Assembly (NCBI GenBank): GCA_963784895.1
Contig: CAWATM010000015.1
Location: 1-64,000 of the forward strand
Length of the DNA: 64,000 nucleotides
DNA from: Gaiellasilicea sp963784895
GTDB taxonomy: Bacteria; Actinomycetota; Thermoleophilia; Gaiellales; Gaiellaceae
Direction: 5' to 3'
Part shown: in pieces, positions 33,214 to 41,489 of the stretch
How the letters are laid out: every line of letters starts with the position of its first letter
Numbering within the stretch: position 1 is the stretch's first letter
Made by a program: the position numbers and the translations under genes
Notes under the pieces: generated by a model
Database searches by the model: none
Told to the model about the DNA's origin: nothing
The model's input: the letters and a program-made list of their open reading frames with translations, nothing else

Positions 33214-35422
33214 GACCGCCGCCGTCTCCGGCCTGCCGGCGCTCCTGATCGCCTTCTCGTGGCTCAGGCTCGAGGACCCGCACGCGCCGGAGCTCGACTG
33301 GCTCTGGATCGTGTTGCTCGCCCTCATCCCGGCGCTGGCGCCGAAGCTCTGGCTGCGGCTGGCGCTCGTCGCGCCTGCCGCGCTCGTCGCCGCGTGGGTG
33401 GCGTTCGATACGCCTGCGATCGACGACCAGCCCGGGTTCTTCGGCCCCGTGCTCGACCGGTTCTACCACGGCTTCGGCGGCTACTACGACGTCGCGGTTC
33501 CGTTCAGCGCCGTCGAGCACCAGCGGATGCATGGCGTGCTGCTGCTCGCGATCTTCGGCTTCTGCGCCGTGCTCGCTCAGGCGGTCGCGGCCAAGCGTCC
33601 GCTGCCGGCGCTGCTCGCGGTGATCGCGGGCGCCGGTTGGCCGGCGGCGCTCTACCCCTCGGGCAGCATCGCGCTCGGGGCGATGATCCTGGCCGCCGCA
33701 CTCTGGGTGCTCGCCGGTCTGCGCCCGACCCGTCCGGCGCCCGCCCTCGTCGCCGGAGCGGTGCTCGTCGCCGTTGCTGCAGTTGCGTCCAGCTCGGCCG
33801 CCGTCGCCAAGGAAGGCGTCCTCGCATGGGAGCAGTGGAGCCCGAGTGGCATCGGCGGTGACCCGGTCTCGGTCCGCTTCGTCTGGAACGCGAACTACGG
33901 CGGCATCTCGTTCCCGAAGAAGAAGACGACCGTGCTCCGGATCACCGGGCCGAAGCGCGGGCTCTACTGGCGTGCGACGACGCTCGACACCTTCGACTCC
34001 GACTCCGACGGTTGGATCGAGAATCCGACGCCGCTCTCGACGGGGCCGGCGCGGGGACGGCTGCCCGAGGATCCACTCCTGCCGACGCGGGCGCGGAACC
34101 GCAACACCTGGGTGCGCCAGGACGTCGAGGTGCTACGCCTGAGCGAGTCCCGCATCGTCGCGGCGGCGCAGCCGGTGGCGCTGGACGGGCCACAGCTCGG
34201 CACCGTCTTCCGGCTCTCGGACGGGATCGTCCAGGTCCAGAACGGCCTTGGGCGGGGCCAGACGTATTCGGTCTACAGCTACGCGCCGAGGCCCGGTCCG
34301 GCCGAGCTCGCGGGTCTGCCCGCCGCGTATCCGGCCGAGCTCGAGCGCTTCCTCGACATCGGCCGCACTCGCGTCGACGCGTTCGGGACGCCGGGGCGGG
34401 ACCAGCTCGTCGACCGCCTCTTCGAGGACGAGCGCTACCTCCCGCTCTGGTCCTACGAGGCGATGTGGGAGCGGGCGCGGCTGCTGCGCGCCGACGCCCG
34501 GACGCCGTACGGCGCCGTCGTCGCGATCGAGACGTGGCTGCGCTCCACCGGCGGCTTCACCTACGACGAGTCACCGCCCGCGGCTGCCGGTGCTCCGCCG
34601 CTGGCGCATTTCGTCACCGACGGCAAGCGCGGCTACTGCCAGCACTTCTCCGGCGCGATGGCACTGATGCTGCGGATGCTCGGGATCCCCGCGCGGGTCG
34701 CTGCCGGGTTCACGAGCGGGACCTACGAGGACGGCGGCTGGACGGTCACCGATCACAACGCCCACGCGTGGGTCGAGGCCTGGTTCCCCGGCTACGGCTG
34801 GTTGCCCTTCGACCCGACGCCCGGGCGCGGCTCCCTGACGGCCAGCTACAGCGCGTCCTCGAGGGCATTCAACGCCGGCGACGCGGCGGATGGGTTCCTC
34901 GGGGGCGCATCACGTGGCGTGACGGGCGGCGGCGTCGACCAGCTGCGGCTGCTCGAGCAGAAGGAGCGGCTGGCGGCCCAAGCGGAGGCGCAGCGCCTCG
35001 CGCGCGGCGAGGGCAGGAGCACGCTGTGGTTGCTCGTCCTCCTCCTCGTGGCAGCGGTCGGCGCGCTCGGCGTCGTCAAGCTCATCCGCCGGCGGCTGCG
35101 GTATCTGACGCGCGATCCGCGGCGGCTCGCCGGCGCGGCGCGGCACGAGCTCGTGGACTTCCTCGCCGACCAGGGGATCGCGGTCGGCGCGAGCGCGACC
35201 CCGGAGGAGCTGCATCAGCTCGTGCGCTCGGAGCTCGGCGCCGACGGCCGGCCGTTCGCGCGGGCGCTGGCCGAAGCGCGCTTCGGCCCGCCGGACGGCA
35301 GTGCCGCAGCCGCGACGAGCAGCCGCCGAGAGCTCAAGAAGCTGCTGCGCCAGCTCCGCCACCAGCTCGGGCGCACGGCGCGGCTGCGCGGCCTCATCGC
35401 TGTCCGCTCGCTGCGAACGTGA
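33206..35422 (+). CDS. TgpA-like transmembrane transglutaminase
   Basis: 738 residues. About six N-terminal membrane helices (residues 1-190), a large extracytoplasmic region with a transglutaminase core, another helix (STLWLLVLLLVAAVGALGVVKLI) and a basic cytoplasmic DUF4129-like tail. The catalytic triad is visible as Cys478 (GYCQHFSGAMALM), His520 (NAHAWVEAW) and Asp536 (PFDPTPG). The family may crosslink or cleave envelope proteins. It is the third gene of the MoxR-DUF58-TgpA set, and its stop overlaps the next GTG. Confidence 0.87.
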   Translation: MVRTAAVSGLPALLIAFSWLRLEDPHAPELDWLWIVLLALIPALAPKLWLRLALVAPAALVAAWVAFDTPAIDDQPGFFGPVLDRFYHGFGGYYDVAVPFSAVEHQRMHGVLLLAIFGFCAVLAQAVAAKRPLPALLAVIAGAGWPAALYPSGSIALGAMILAAALWVLAGLRPTRPAPALVAGAVLVAVAAVASSSAAVAKEGVLAWEQWSPSGIGGDPVSVRFVWNANYGGISFPKKKTTVLRITGPKRGLYWRATTLDTFDSDSDGWIENPTPLSTGPARGRLPEDPLLPTRARNRNTWVRQDVEVLRLSESRIVAAAQPVALDGPQLGTVFRLSDGIVQVQNGLGRGQTYSVYSYAPRPGPAELAGLPAAYPAELERFLDIGRTRVDAFGTPGRDQLVDRLFEDERYLPLWSYEAMWERARLLRADARTPYGAVVAIETWLRSTGGFTYDESPPAAAGAPPLAHFVTDGKRGYCQHFSGAMALMLRMLGIPARVAAGFTSGTYEDGGWTVTDHNAHAWVEAWFPGYGWLPFDPTPGRGSLTASYSASSRAFNAGDAADGFLGGASRGVTGGGVDQLRLLEQKERLAAQAEAQRLARGEGRSTLWLLVLLLVAAVGALGVVKLIRRRLRYLTRDPRRLAGAARHELVDFLADQGIAVGASATPEELHQLVRSELGADGRPFARALAEARFGPPDGSAAAATSSRRELKKLLRQLRHQLGRTARLRGLIAVRSLRT

Positions 35423-36090
35423 TCCCCGCCGTTGTGATCGCGGCCGGCCTCGGCACGAGGCTGCGGCCGCTGACCGAGCGCTACGCCAAGCCGGTACTGC
35501 CGCTCGGCGGCCAGCCCGTGATCGCACGGCTGCTGCGCGACCTGGTCGACGGCGGCTGCGCGCGCGTCACCGTCGTCACCGGCCATCTCGCCGAGCAGGT
35601 CGAGTCGCTCCTCGGCGACGGGAGCGGTTTCGACACCGAGCTGCGCTACGTGCGCCAACCGGAGCCAGCCGGCTCGGCCGATGCGGTTCGCCGTGCCGGC
35701 GAGCGGCCGCCGTACCTCGTCGCCGCGGCGGACACGGTCTTTCCGCCCGGGAGCATCGCGCACGTCGCGCTGGCGGCGCTGCCGGCTGGCGCGATCGCGG
35801 TCCGGCGGATGGAAGATCGTGTGCCGGTGCGGGTGCGGGACGGGCTCGTCCAGCGCGTCCGCGACGCCGACGGGCCGGGACCGCTCTCGGGCGCGCCGCT
35901 ATGGGTCGTCGGCCCGGCCGTGCACGAGCGTCTCTGCCTCGACAGCCGCCCCTGGGAGCTCGGCAACGCGTTTCAGGCGGCGATCGACGCGGGCAAGCAG
36001 ATCGCGGCGGTCGAGATCGGCGCGACCCGCGACCTGACGACGCCGATCGACCTGCTGGAGCACAACTTCCCCTACCTTGGAAGCCTGTGA
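35419..36090 (+). CDS. Sugar-1-phosphate nucleotidyltransferase-like protein
   Basis: 223 residues with the NTP-transferase signature at the N-terminus: VIAAGLGTRLRPLTERYAKPVLPLGGQPVI. It is shorter than glucose-1-phosphate thymidylyl- or mannose-1-phosphate guanylyltransferases and lacks a C-terminal beta-helix. The sugar is unknown. GTG start overlapping the transglutaminase stop (GTGA); its own stop overlaps the TPR gene start. The long open reading upstream of GTG lies within the transglutaminase gene and is not used. Confidence 0.8.
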   Translation: MIPAVVIAAGLGTRLRPLTERYAKPVLPLGGQPVIARLLRDLVDGGCARVTVVTGHLAEQVESLLGDGSGFDTELRYVRQPEPAGSADAVRRAGERPPYLVAAADTVFPPGSIAHVALAALPAGAIAVRRMEDRVPVRVRDGLVQRVRDADGPGPLSGAPLWVVGPAVHERLCLDSRPWELGNAFQAAIDAGKQIAAVEIGATRDLTTPIDLLEHNFPYLGSL

Positions 36091-36443
36091 CCGACGCGTA
36101 CGAGCACTTTCAGCAGGGCAAGGCGCATCTCAAGGACGGGATGGCGGCACAGGCGACCGTCGCGCTCGAAAAGGCGAAGAAGCTCGAGCCGGCGAAGGCG
36201 TCGATCCGGGAGGCGCTCGGGATCGCCTACTTCCGGATCCAGCGCTGGCAGGAGGCCGAGGCCGAGTTCAGGGCGGTTCTCGAGCTCTCACCGACCGACG
36301 ACTACGCCCACTATGCGCTCGGCCGGGCACTCGAGAAGCAGGGCCGCGACGCCGAGGCGAACGGCCACTACAAGCTCGCGAGCTCCCTCTCGCCGGAGAG
36401 CGAGACCTACGCCGAGCGGATCATGCAGCTCGACGATTCCTAG
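36087..36443 (+). CDS. Tetratricopeptide-repeat protein
   Basis: 118 residues comprising about three TPR units (AYEHFQQGKAHLKDGMAAQATVALEKAKKLEP; ASIREALGIAYFRIQRWQEAEAEFRAVLELSP; AHYALGRALEKQGRDAEANGHYKLASSLSP). It probably mediates protein contacts for the upstream envelope cluster. GTG start overlapping the nucleotidyltransferase stop. A CCCCTGAAG-hairpin element follows its stop codon. Confidence 0.8.
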   Translation: MTDAYEHFQQGKAHLKDGMAAQATVALEKAKKLEPAKASIREALGIAYFRIQRWQEAEAEFRAVLELSPTDDYAHYALGRALEKQGRDAEANGHYKLASSLSPESETYAERIMQLDDS

Positions 36444-36450
36444 CGAACAC

Positions 36451-36476
36451 CCCTGAAGGGCCGTTCGCGGGCCCCG
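36451..36476 (+). repeat. CCCCTGAAG-hairpin element, copy 2
   Basis: CCCCTGAAG followed by a GGGCCG-type stem with a TTCG apex, 7 bases after the TPR gene stop and just before the convergent ATPase gene end. It may serve both genes as a 3'-end structure. Confidence 0.55.
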
Positions 36477-36488
36477 ACCCCGCACCAG

Positions 36489-38237
36489 CTACATCAGGCG
36501 GTCGCCGGTGACCCGGTGCACTTCTTCGAGCGAGGTGACTCCCGCTCGCGCGAGCCGAATCCCGTCCTCGCGCAGCGTCATCATCCCCGCCTCGACGGCG
36601 GCGGCGAAGATCTCCTCGGTCGACGCTTCGATCAGGTGCCGGATCTTGCCGCTGATCGGCATCACCTCGTAGAGGGCGACCCGGCCCGTGTAGCCCATGT
36701 CGGCGCATTCGGCGCAGCCCGTCGCCCGGTAGAGGAACTCGCCCTCCGCGAGGACGCCGTTGAGGCCGTCCGCGATCTGCTCTGCAATCGTGGGGTAGTA
36801 CGCCTCGCGGCAGTGGACGCAGAGGCGGCGGGCGAGCCGCTGCGCGACGATGCAGTTGACGGAGGTCGCGATCAACGACTGGTCGACCCCCATGTCCCGC
36901 AGGCGCGCGATCGAGGCGGCGGCGTTGTGCGTGTGCAGCGTCGTCAGCACGAGATGGCCCGTCATCGCCGCCTGGATCGCGATCCGGGCGGTCTCCTCGT
37001 CGCGCACCTCGCCGATCAGGACGACGTCGGGGTCGGAGCGGAGCATCGTCCGCAGGCCGCTTGCGAAGGTGAGGCCGGCGCGGACGTTGACCTCGACCTG
37101 CGCGATGCCCGGAATCTGGTTCTCGACCGGATCCTCGATCGTCGCGAGCGAGCGCTCGTCGTCGTTCAGAAACTCGAGTGCGGCGTAGAGGGTCGTCGTC
37201 TTGCCGGAGCCGGTCGGGCCGACCGTGAGAATCGCGCCGTAGGGCTGCTTCAGCGCACGCATCAGCACCGCCTCGGCGTCGGGGTGCAGGCCGAGGTCGG
37301 AGATGCCGAGGCGCCCCGAGGCACGGTGAAGGATCCGGAGCACGACGTTCTCGCCGAACGTCGTCGGGAGCACGGCGATGCGTAGGTCGACGGGTTGGCC
37401 GTCGTAGCGGATCGAGATGCGGCCGTCCTGCGCGTTGCGCCGGTCGGCGATGTCGAGCTCGCCCATGATCTTGAGCCGGCTCGTGACAGCGGCCACCAGG
37501 CTGGACGGGACGTCCTCGACCGCGCGCATGACGCCGTCGATGCGTGCGCGCACGACCATCCCTTGCGGCTGTGGCTCGAAATGAATGTCGGAGGCGCCCT
37601 CGGCGATCGCGTTGGCGATGATCTGGTTCGTCAGCTTGATCGCCGGCGCGTCGGTGGCGTCCCCCTCGGTGATGTCCTCGAGGCTCTCTTCCTCGTCCTC
37701 TGTGGGCGCGTCCGCCTCCATCTCGACGTAGCCGCCACCGCGGAAGACGCGGTCGATGGTGCGGGTCAGATCGGTGCCGGCGACGACGACGAAGCGAATC
37801 TGCAGGCCGAGGGCGAGGCGCAGGTCGTCGAAGGCCATCACGTCGGTCGGGTCGGTGACGGCGACGATCACGGTCTCGTCCTCGTCGAAGCCGATCGGAA
37901 GCGCCGAGAGGCGGCGCGTCACGTTCTCGGGGAGCAGGCTGGTCGCGGCCGGAACGAGGTCGACGCGGCTCAGCTCGACGAACTCGAGTCCGTACTGCTC
38001 GGCGAGCGCCCGCGCGATCGCGGCCGCCGTCGCGATGTTGTAGCGATGCAGGATCTCACCGAGCCGGCCGCCTTCCGCCTCCTTCTGGGCGAGCGCGGCC
38101 TCGAGCTGCTCGGCGGTGATGACGCCGTCGCGTAGGAGCAAGGAGCCAAGCTGCGGCCGGCCTTCGGGCCGGCCGTAGGAGTCCGCAGGCAGGGAGGGCG
38201 GAATCGACGCAGCTTCCACGAGCGGTGTATCGGCCAT
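36489..38237 (-). CDS. PilB/GspE-type secretion or type IV pilus ATPase
   Basis: 582 residues. An N-terminal GspE-N domain (LLRDGVITAEQLEAALAQKEAEGGRLGEIL) is followed by the motor domain with Walker A GPTGSGKTTT (Lys346), the Asp box, Walker B VVLIGEVRDEETA, and the His box LTTLHTHNAA. A C-terminal zinc site is formed by CVHC and CAEC. It powers pilus or pseudopilus assembly. No other pilus gene lies beside it in this window, so its partners must be elsewhere. ATG 38237 is taken; ATG 38252 (MSIRTMADT) is also possible and would overlap the divergent dtd start. Confidence 0.85.
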   Translation of the reverse strand: MADTPLVEAASIPPSLPADSYGRPEGRPQLGSLLLRDGVITAEQLEAALAQKEAEGGRLGEILHRYNIATAAAIARALAEQYGLEFVELSRVDLVPAATSLLPENVTRRLSALPIGFDEDETVIVAVTDPTDVMAFDDLRLALGLQIRFVVVAGTDLTRTIDRVFRGGGYVEMEADAPTEDEEESLEDITEGDATDAPAIKLTNQIIANAIAEGASDIHFEPQPQGMVVRARIDGVMRAVEDVPSSLVAAVTSRLKIMGELDIADRRNAQDGRISIRYDGQPVDLRIAVLPTTFGENVVLRILHRASGRLGISDLGLHPDAEAVLMRALKQPYGAILTVGPTGSGKTTTLYAALEFLNDDERSLATIEDPVENQIPGIAQVEVNVRAGLTFASGLRTMLRSDPDVVLIGEVRDEETARIAIQAAMTGHLVLTTLHTHNAAASIARLRDMGVDQSLIATSVNCIVAQRLARRLCVHCREAYYPTIAEQIADGLNGVLAEGEFLYRATGCAECADMGYTGRVALYEVMPISGKIRHLIEASTEEIFAAAVEAGMMTLREDGIRLARAGVTSLEEVHRVTGDRLM

Positions 38238-38250
38238 AGTGCGGATCGAC

Positions 38251-38685
38251 ATGAGAGCCGTGATCCAGCGCGTTTCGAGCGCAACGGTGCGGGTCGAGGG
38301 CCGTGTCGCCGGGGAGGTCGGGCCCGGCCTGCTCGTCCTGCTCGGCGTGGCGGCCGGCGACGACGAGGGCGACGCGGCGCGGCTCGCCGAGAAGGTCGCG
38401 CGGTTGCGGATCTTCGCGAACGACGACGGACGCTTCGACCGCTCCGTCCTCGACATTGGCGGTGGCGTGCTCGTCGTCAGCCAGTTCACGCTCCTCGCGG
38501 ACACGGCGAAGGGGAATCGGCCGAGCTTCGCGGACGCCGCGCAGCCGCAGGACGCGGAACGGCTCTACGAACGGTTCTGCGCGGCGCTGCGCAACCTCGG
38601 GGTCGCGGTCGAGCAGGGCGTCTTCGGCGCCAGGATGGACGTCGAGCTCGTCAACGACGGGCCGGTCACGATCGTTCTCGGGTGA
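38251..38685 (+). CDS. dtd: D-aminoacyl-tRNA deacylase
   Basis: 144 residues; hydrolyses D-aminoacyl-tRNAs. The DTD signatures are VSQFTLLADT (residues ~76-85) and the C-terminal NDGPVTIVL, and the protein begins MRAVIQRVSSATV as in the family. An in-frame GTG 12 bases upstream exists, but ATG 38251 gives the normal start and length. It is divergent from the PilB-like gene with almost no gap, and its stop overlaps the next GTG. Confidence 0.92.
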   Translation: MRAVIQRVSSATVRVEGRVAGEVGPGLLVLLGVAAGDDEGDAARLAEKVARLRIFANDDGRFDRSVLDIGGGVLVVSQFTLLADTAKGNRPSFADAAQPQDAERLYERFCAALRNLGVAVEQGVFGARMDVELVNDGPVTIVLG

Positions 38686-39488
38686 GCGGCGCCGCACTCG
38701 GGCTCGCGCTCGGCGCGGCGGTACTGCACGCGCTCTGGAACCTGCTCCTGGCAGGCTCACGGGACGTGCTCGCAGCGACGGCCGTCGCGCTCGGCTCCAG
38801 CCTGGTCGTCGCGCTCCCGTTCGCGCTCGCGACCTGGGAGGTCGAGCGCGAGGCGATCCCGTGGCTCCTCGCCTCGGGCGCGCTCGAGCTCGTCTACTTC
38901 TTCACGCTCGCCGCCGCCTATCAGCGCGCGGAGCTCTCGCTCGTGTATCCGCTGGCGCGCGGTGGCGCGCCCGTCCTCGTGCTCCTCGGTGCGGTCGCGA
39001 CCGGCTACGCGCCGGTCGGGATCGAGGTGCTCGGCGTCCTCGCCGTCGCGGCCGGCGTCGTGCTGGTGCGCGGACTGCGCGGTGGCGACCGGCTCGGAGT
39101 CGTGCTCGGGCTCGTGATCGCGGCGCAGATCGCCGCGTACACGCTCGTCGATAGCGAGGGGATCCAGCATGCGAATCCGGTGCCGTACCTGCTGCTCGCA
39201 CTGGTGCCGACCGCGGTCGGGGCTGCGCTCGTCTGCGGCCGGGAGCGCCTCGACGCGCAGTGGGGAGCCCGTCCGGTCCTCGCCGGCTGCGGCGGCTTCC
39301 TCGCCTACGTGCTCGTGCTCGCCGCGCTCCGGCTCGCGCCCGCCGCGCCAGTCGCCGCAGTTCGGGAGACGAGCGTCCTCTTCGCCGTCGCGCTTGCGGC
39401 GCCGTTCCTTGGCGAGCGGATCACGCGGAGCCGCTTGCTCGGTGCCGTCCTCGTCGTCGCGGGCGTCGTCGCACTGGGCTCCGTATAG
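38682..39488 (+). CDS. EamA/DMT-family transporter
   Basis: 268 residues with about nine to ten membrane helices in two similar halves and the EamA pattern (LHALWNLLLAGS at the start; LVYPLARGGAPVLVLLGAV; AAVRETSVLFAVALAAPFLGERITRSRLLGAVLVVAGV at the end). The substrate is unknown; relatives export amino acids or metabolites. GTG start overlapping the dtd stop. A palindrome begins at its stop codon. Confidence 0.82.
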   Translation: MSGAALGLALGAAVLHALWNLLLAGSRDVLAATAVALGSSLVVALPFALATWEVEREAIPWLLASGALELVYFFTLAAAYQRAELSLVYPLARGGAPVLVLLGAVATGYAPVGIEVLGVLAVAAGVVLVRGLRGGDRLGVVLGLVIAAQIAAYTLVDSEGIQHANPVPYLLLALVPTAVGAALVCGRERLDAQWGARPVLAGCGGFLAYVLVLAALRLAPAAPVAAVRETSVLFAVALAAPFLGERITRSRLLGAVLVVAGVVALGSV

Positions 39489-39501
39489 GCCGAACGGCCT
39501 A
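39486..39501. promoter_or_regulatory. Palindrome at the EamA stop codon and rimP promoter
   Basis: TAGGCCG and CGGCCTA arms separated by AA. It starts at the EamA gene stop codon and covers the -35 position of the rimP promoter, so it may be an operator or an end hairpin. Confidence 0.35.
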
Positions 39502-39509
39502 GTGGTTGC

Positions 39510-39515
39510 TACACT
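39510..39515 (+). promoter_or_regulatory. -10 element of the rimP-nusA-infB operon
   Basis: TACACT lies 68 nt before the rimP start. Transcription would begin near 39522 and pass through the leader terminator at 39542-39566. Confidence 0.45.
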
Positions 39516-39541
39516 TCGGTCACCACATTTCAGGCAGGTCG

Positions 39542-39566
39542 AAATGGGCGCGCTGCGCCCATTTTT
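39542..39566 (+). terminator. Leader terminator in front of rimP-nusA
   Basis: Perfect 10-bp stem AAATGGGCGC/GCGCCCATTT with a GCT loop and a run of five T. It ends 17 nt before the rimP start codon and downstream of the apparent promoter, so it sits in the operon leader. It probably works as an attenuator. Confidence 0.75.
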
Positions 39567-39583
39567 GTTGAAGGAGCAGGACG

Positions 39584-40012
39584 TTGAGCGCAACGCACGA
39601 GAAGGAGCGGACACTGACGAAGCAGATCGGACGGGAGGTCGAGACGGCCCTGCCGGGCGTCGAGGTTCTCGCGGTCGAGCTGCAGAGTCCAGAGCGGTTC
39701 ACCGTCTTCGTCGACCACGCCGCGGGCGTCGACCACGCCCTCTGCGCGCGCGTCACCGACGTGCTGCGCGAGTACCTGCGCGACTACGCGATCGACGTCT
39801 CCTCACCCGGGATCGAGCGCCCGGTCCGCACCCCCGAGCACTTCCGCAACGCGATCGGCCGCACCGTCACCCTTCGCACGCCCGAGCGCAAGAAGCTCAA
39901 GGGCGAGGTCGTCAGCGCCGGACAGCAGTCCGTCGTCGTCCGTTCGGGCGACAACACCGTCGAGATCCCGTACGACCAGGTCGTCCGGGGCAACCTGGTC
40001 TACGAGCAGTAG
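39584..40012 (+). CDS. rimP: Ribosome maturation factor RimP
   Basis: 142 residues; needed for 30S maturation. N-terminal alpha/beta domain with VEVLAVELQSPERFTVFVDHAAGVDH and the conserved DYAIDVSSPGIERPVRTPEHFRNAIG, then an Sm-like C-terminal domain (TVTLRTPERKKLKGEVVSAG). The start is TTG with an AAGGAG ribosome binding site 7 nt upstream. The SD lies directly after the leader terminator. nusA follows 10 bases later. Confidence 0.9.
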   Translation: MSATHEKERTLTKQIGREVETALPGVEVLAVELQSPERFTVFVDHAAGVDHALCARVTDVLREYLRDYAIDVSSPGIERPVRTPEHFRNAIGRTVTLRTPERKKLKGEVVSAGQQSVVVRSGDNTVEIPYDQVVRGNLVYEQ

Positions 40013-40022
40013 GAGAAGAGCA

Positions 40023-41465
40023 ATGTCGCAGGAGATCATCGAGCACATCCGCGGGCTCGAGCGCGAGAAGGGAATCGAGGAGAACACCGTCATCCACGCG
40101 CTGGAGGACGCACTCCTGGCCGCCTACAAGAAGACTCCGGGCGCGGCGCGCCACGCCACCGTCGAGCTGGACGAGGAGGGTGAGTTCCGCGTTTTCGCGA
40201 TCGAGATTCCCGAGGATCTCGAGGAGCGGCTGCTCGACGAGGCCATGGAAGCGAAGATCGACGAGCTCGAGCACCTCGAGGAGGAGACGGGGGAGAAGCA
40301 GCACACCCTGATCAACCAGGACGAGCTCGAGCTCGACTGGGATCAGGTGCCCGAAGAGTTGATCAAGCGCGCCGACGTGACGCCGCACGACTTCGGGCGC
40401 ATCGCAGCGATGACGGCCAAGCAAGTGATCCAGCAGCGGATCCGCGAGGCCGAGCGCGCGATGATGTACGAGGAGTACATCGACCGCCAGGGCGAGGTCG
40501 TCACCGGGATCGTCCAGCAGGCCGGCGACCGCAACAACGTGCTCGTCGATCTCGGCAAGGTGGAGGCGCTGCTGCCGCGCTCCGAGCAGGTCGACGGCGA
40601 GCGCTACGAGCAGGGCTCCCGGATCAAGGCCGTCATCACCGAGGTCCGCTCGGGCACGAAGGGCCCGCAAGTGATCCTTTCGCGCCGCGACCCCGAGCTG
40701 ATCAAGACGCTCTTCGAGCTCGAGGTGCCCGAGATCGCCGACGGCCTCGTCGAGATCCGCGGCGTCGCCCGGGAGCCCGGCTACCGCGCCAAGATCGCCG
40801 TCGAGTCGCACGCTCAGGGCGTCGATCCGGTCGGCGCGTGCGTCGGCCCGCGCGGCTCGCGCGTCCGCATGGTCGTCTCGGAGCTGCGCGGCGAGAAGAT
40901 CGACATCATCCCCTGGAACACCGAGCCGGCTCGGTTCGTCGCCAAGGCGCTCTCGCCCGCCCGCGTGCGCGAGGTCTACATCGACGACGAGACCAAGGAG
41001 GCGACCGTCGTCGTCCCGAACGACCAGCTGGCGCTCGCGATCGGCAAGGAAGGGCTGAACGCACGTCTCGCCGCGCGCCTGACCGGCTGGAAGGTCGACA
41101 TCCAGTCCGACGAGGAGTTCGCCCAGGCCGAGGCCGAGGCGGCGTTCGCGGGCGCCGGCGAAGGCGAGGGCGAGGTTGGCGACTTCTCCGGCCGCTGCGC
41201 CGCGATCCTCTCCAACGGCAAGCGCTGCCCGAACGCTTCCGTCGCCGGCACCCGCTACTGCGGCGTCCCGGCCCACCAGGCGCTCGTCGGCTCCGAGCCG
41301 GCGGAGGTGCCCGCGCCGGTGGACGAGGAGGCCGCGACGAGGGGCCGCGACCGCCGAGGAGGCCGTTCAGCTCGAGCCGGTCGCCGAAGTCGAAGCTGCT
41401 GCCGAGGAGACACCGGCGGCCGCGGCCGAGGAGACGGCCGCCGCCGACGAGCCGCTCGCGGCTGA
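40023..41465 (+). CDS. nusA: Transcription termination/antitermination factor NusA with C-terminal zinc-finger-like motif; tail frameshifted
   Basis: 480 residues as read: N-terminal RNAP-binding domain, an S1 domain (GEVVTGIVQQAGDRNNVLVDLG) and two KH domains (ACVGPRGSRVRMVVSELRGEKIDI; LAIGKEGLNARLAARLTGW). A Cys-rich segment follows: C392-x9-C402-x10-C413-x4-H418, a zinc-knuckle-like extension not found in model NusA proteins. After about residue 438 the reading becomes Arg/Gly-rich and ends at 41465. One extra G in the GGGG run at 41341-41344 explains this. In the other frame an acidic Ala/Glu-rich tail runs to TGA 41491-41493, which overlaps the ylxR GTG as expected. Confidence 0.9.
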   Translation: MSQEIIEHIRGLEREKGIEENTVIHALEDALLAAYKKTPGAARHATVELDEEGEFRVFAIEIPEDLEERLLDEAMEAKIDELEHLEEETGEKQHTLINQDELELDWDQVPEELIKRADVTPHDFGRIAAMTAKQVIQQRIREAERAMMYEEYIDRQGEVVTGIVQQAGDRNNVLVDLGKVEALLPRSEQVDGERYEQGSRIKAVITEVRSGTKGPQVILSRRDPELIKTLFELEVPEIADGLVEIRGVAREPGYRAKIAVESHAQGVDPVGACVGPRGSRVRMVVSELRGEKIDIIPWNTEPARFVAKALSPARVREVYIDDETKEATVVVPNDQLALAIGKEGLNARLAARLTGWKVDIQSDEEFAQAEAEAAFAGAGEGEGEVGDFSGRCAAILSNGKRCPNASVAGTRYCGVPAHQALVGSEPAEVPAPVDEEAATRGRDRRGGRSARAGRRSRSCCRGDTGGRGRGDGRRRRAARG

Positions 41466-41489
41466 GCGCCAGGGGGACGAGACGCCTGC

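Noticed and set aside
41335..41465. Programmed frameshifting in nusA
   Set aside because: There is a G-run but no clear slippery heptamer or downstream stimulator, and similar single-base breaks in other genes favour error or mutation.
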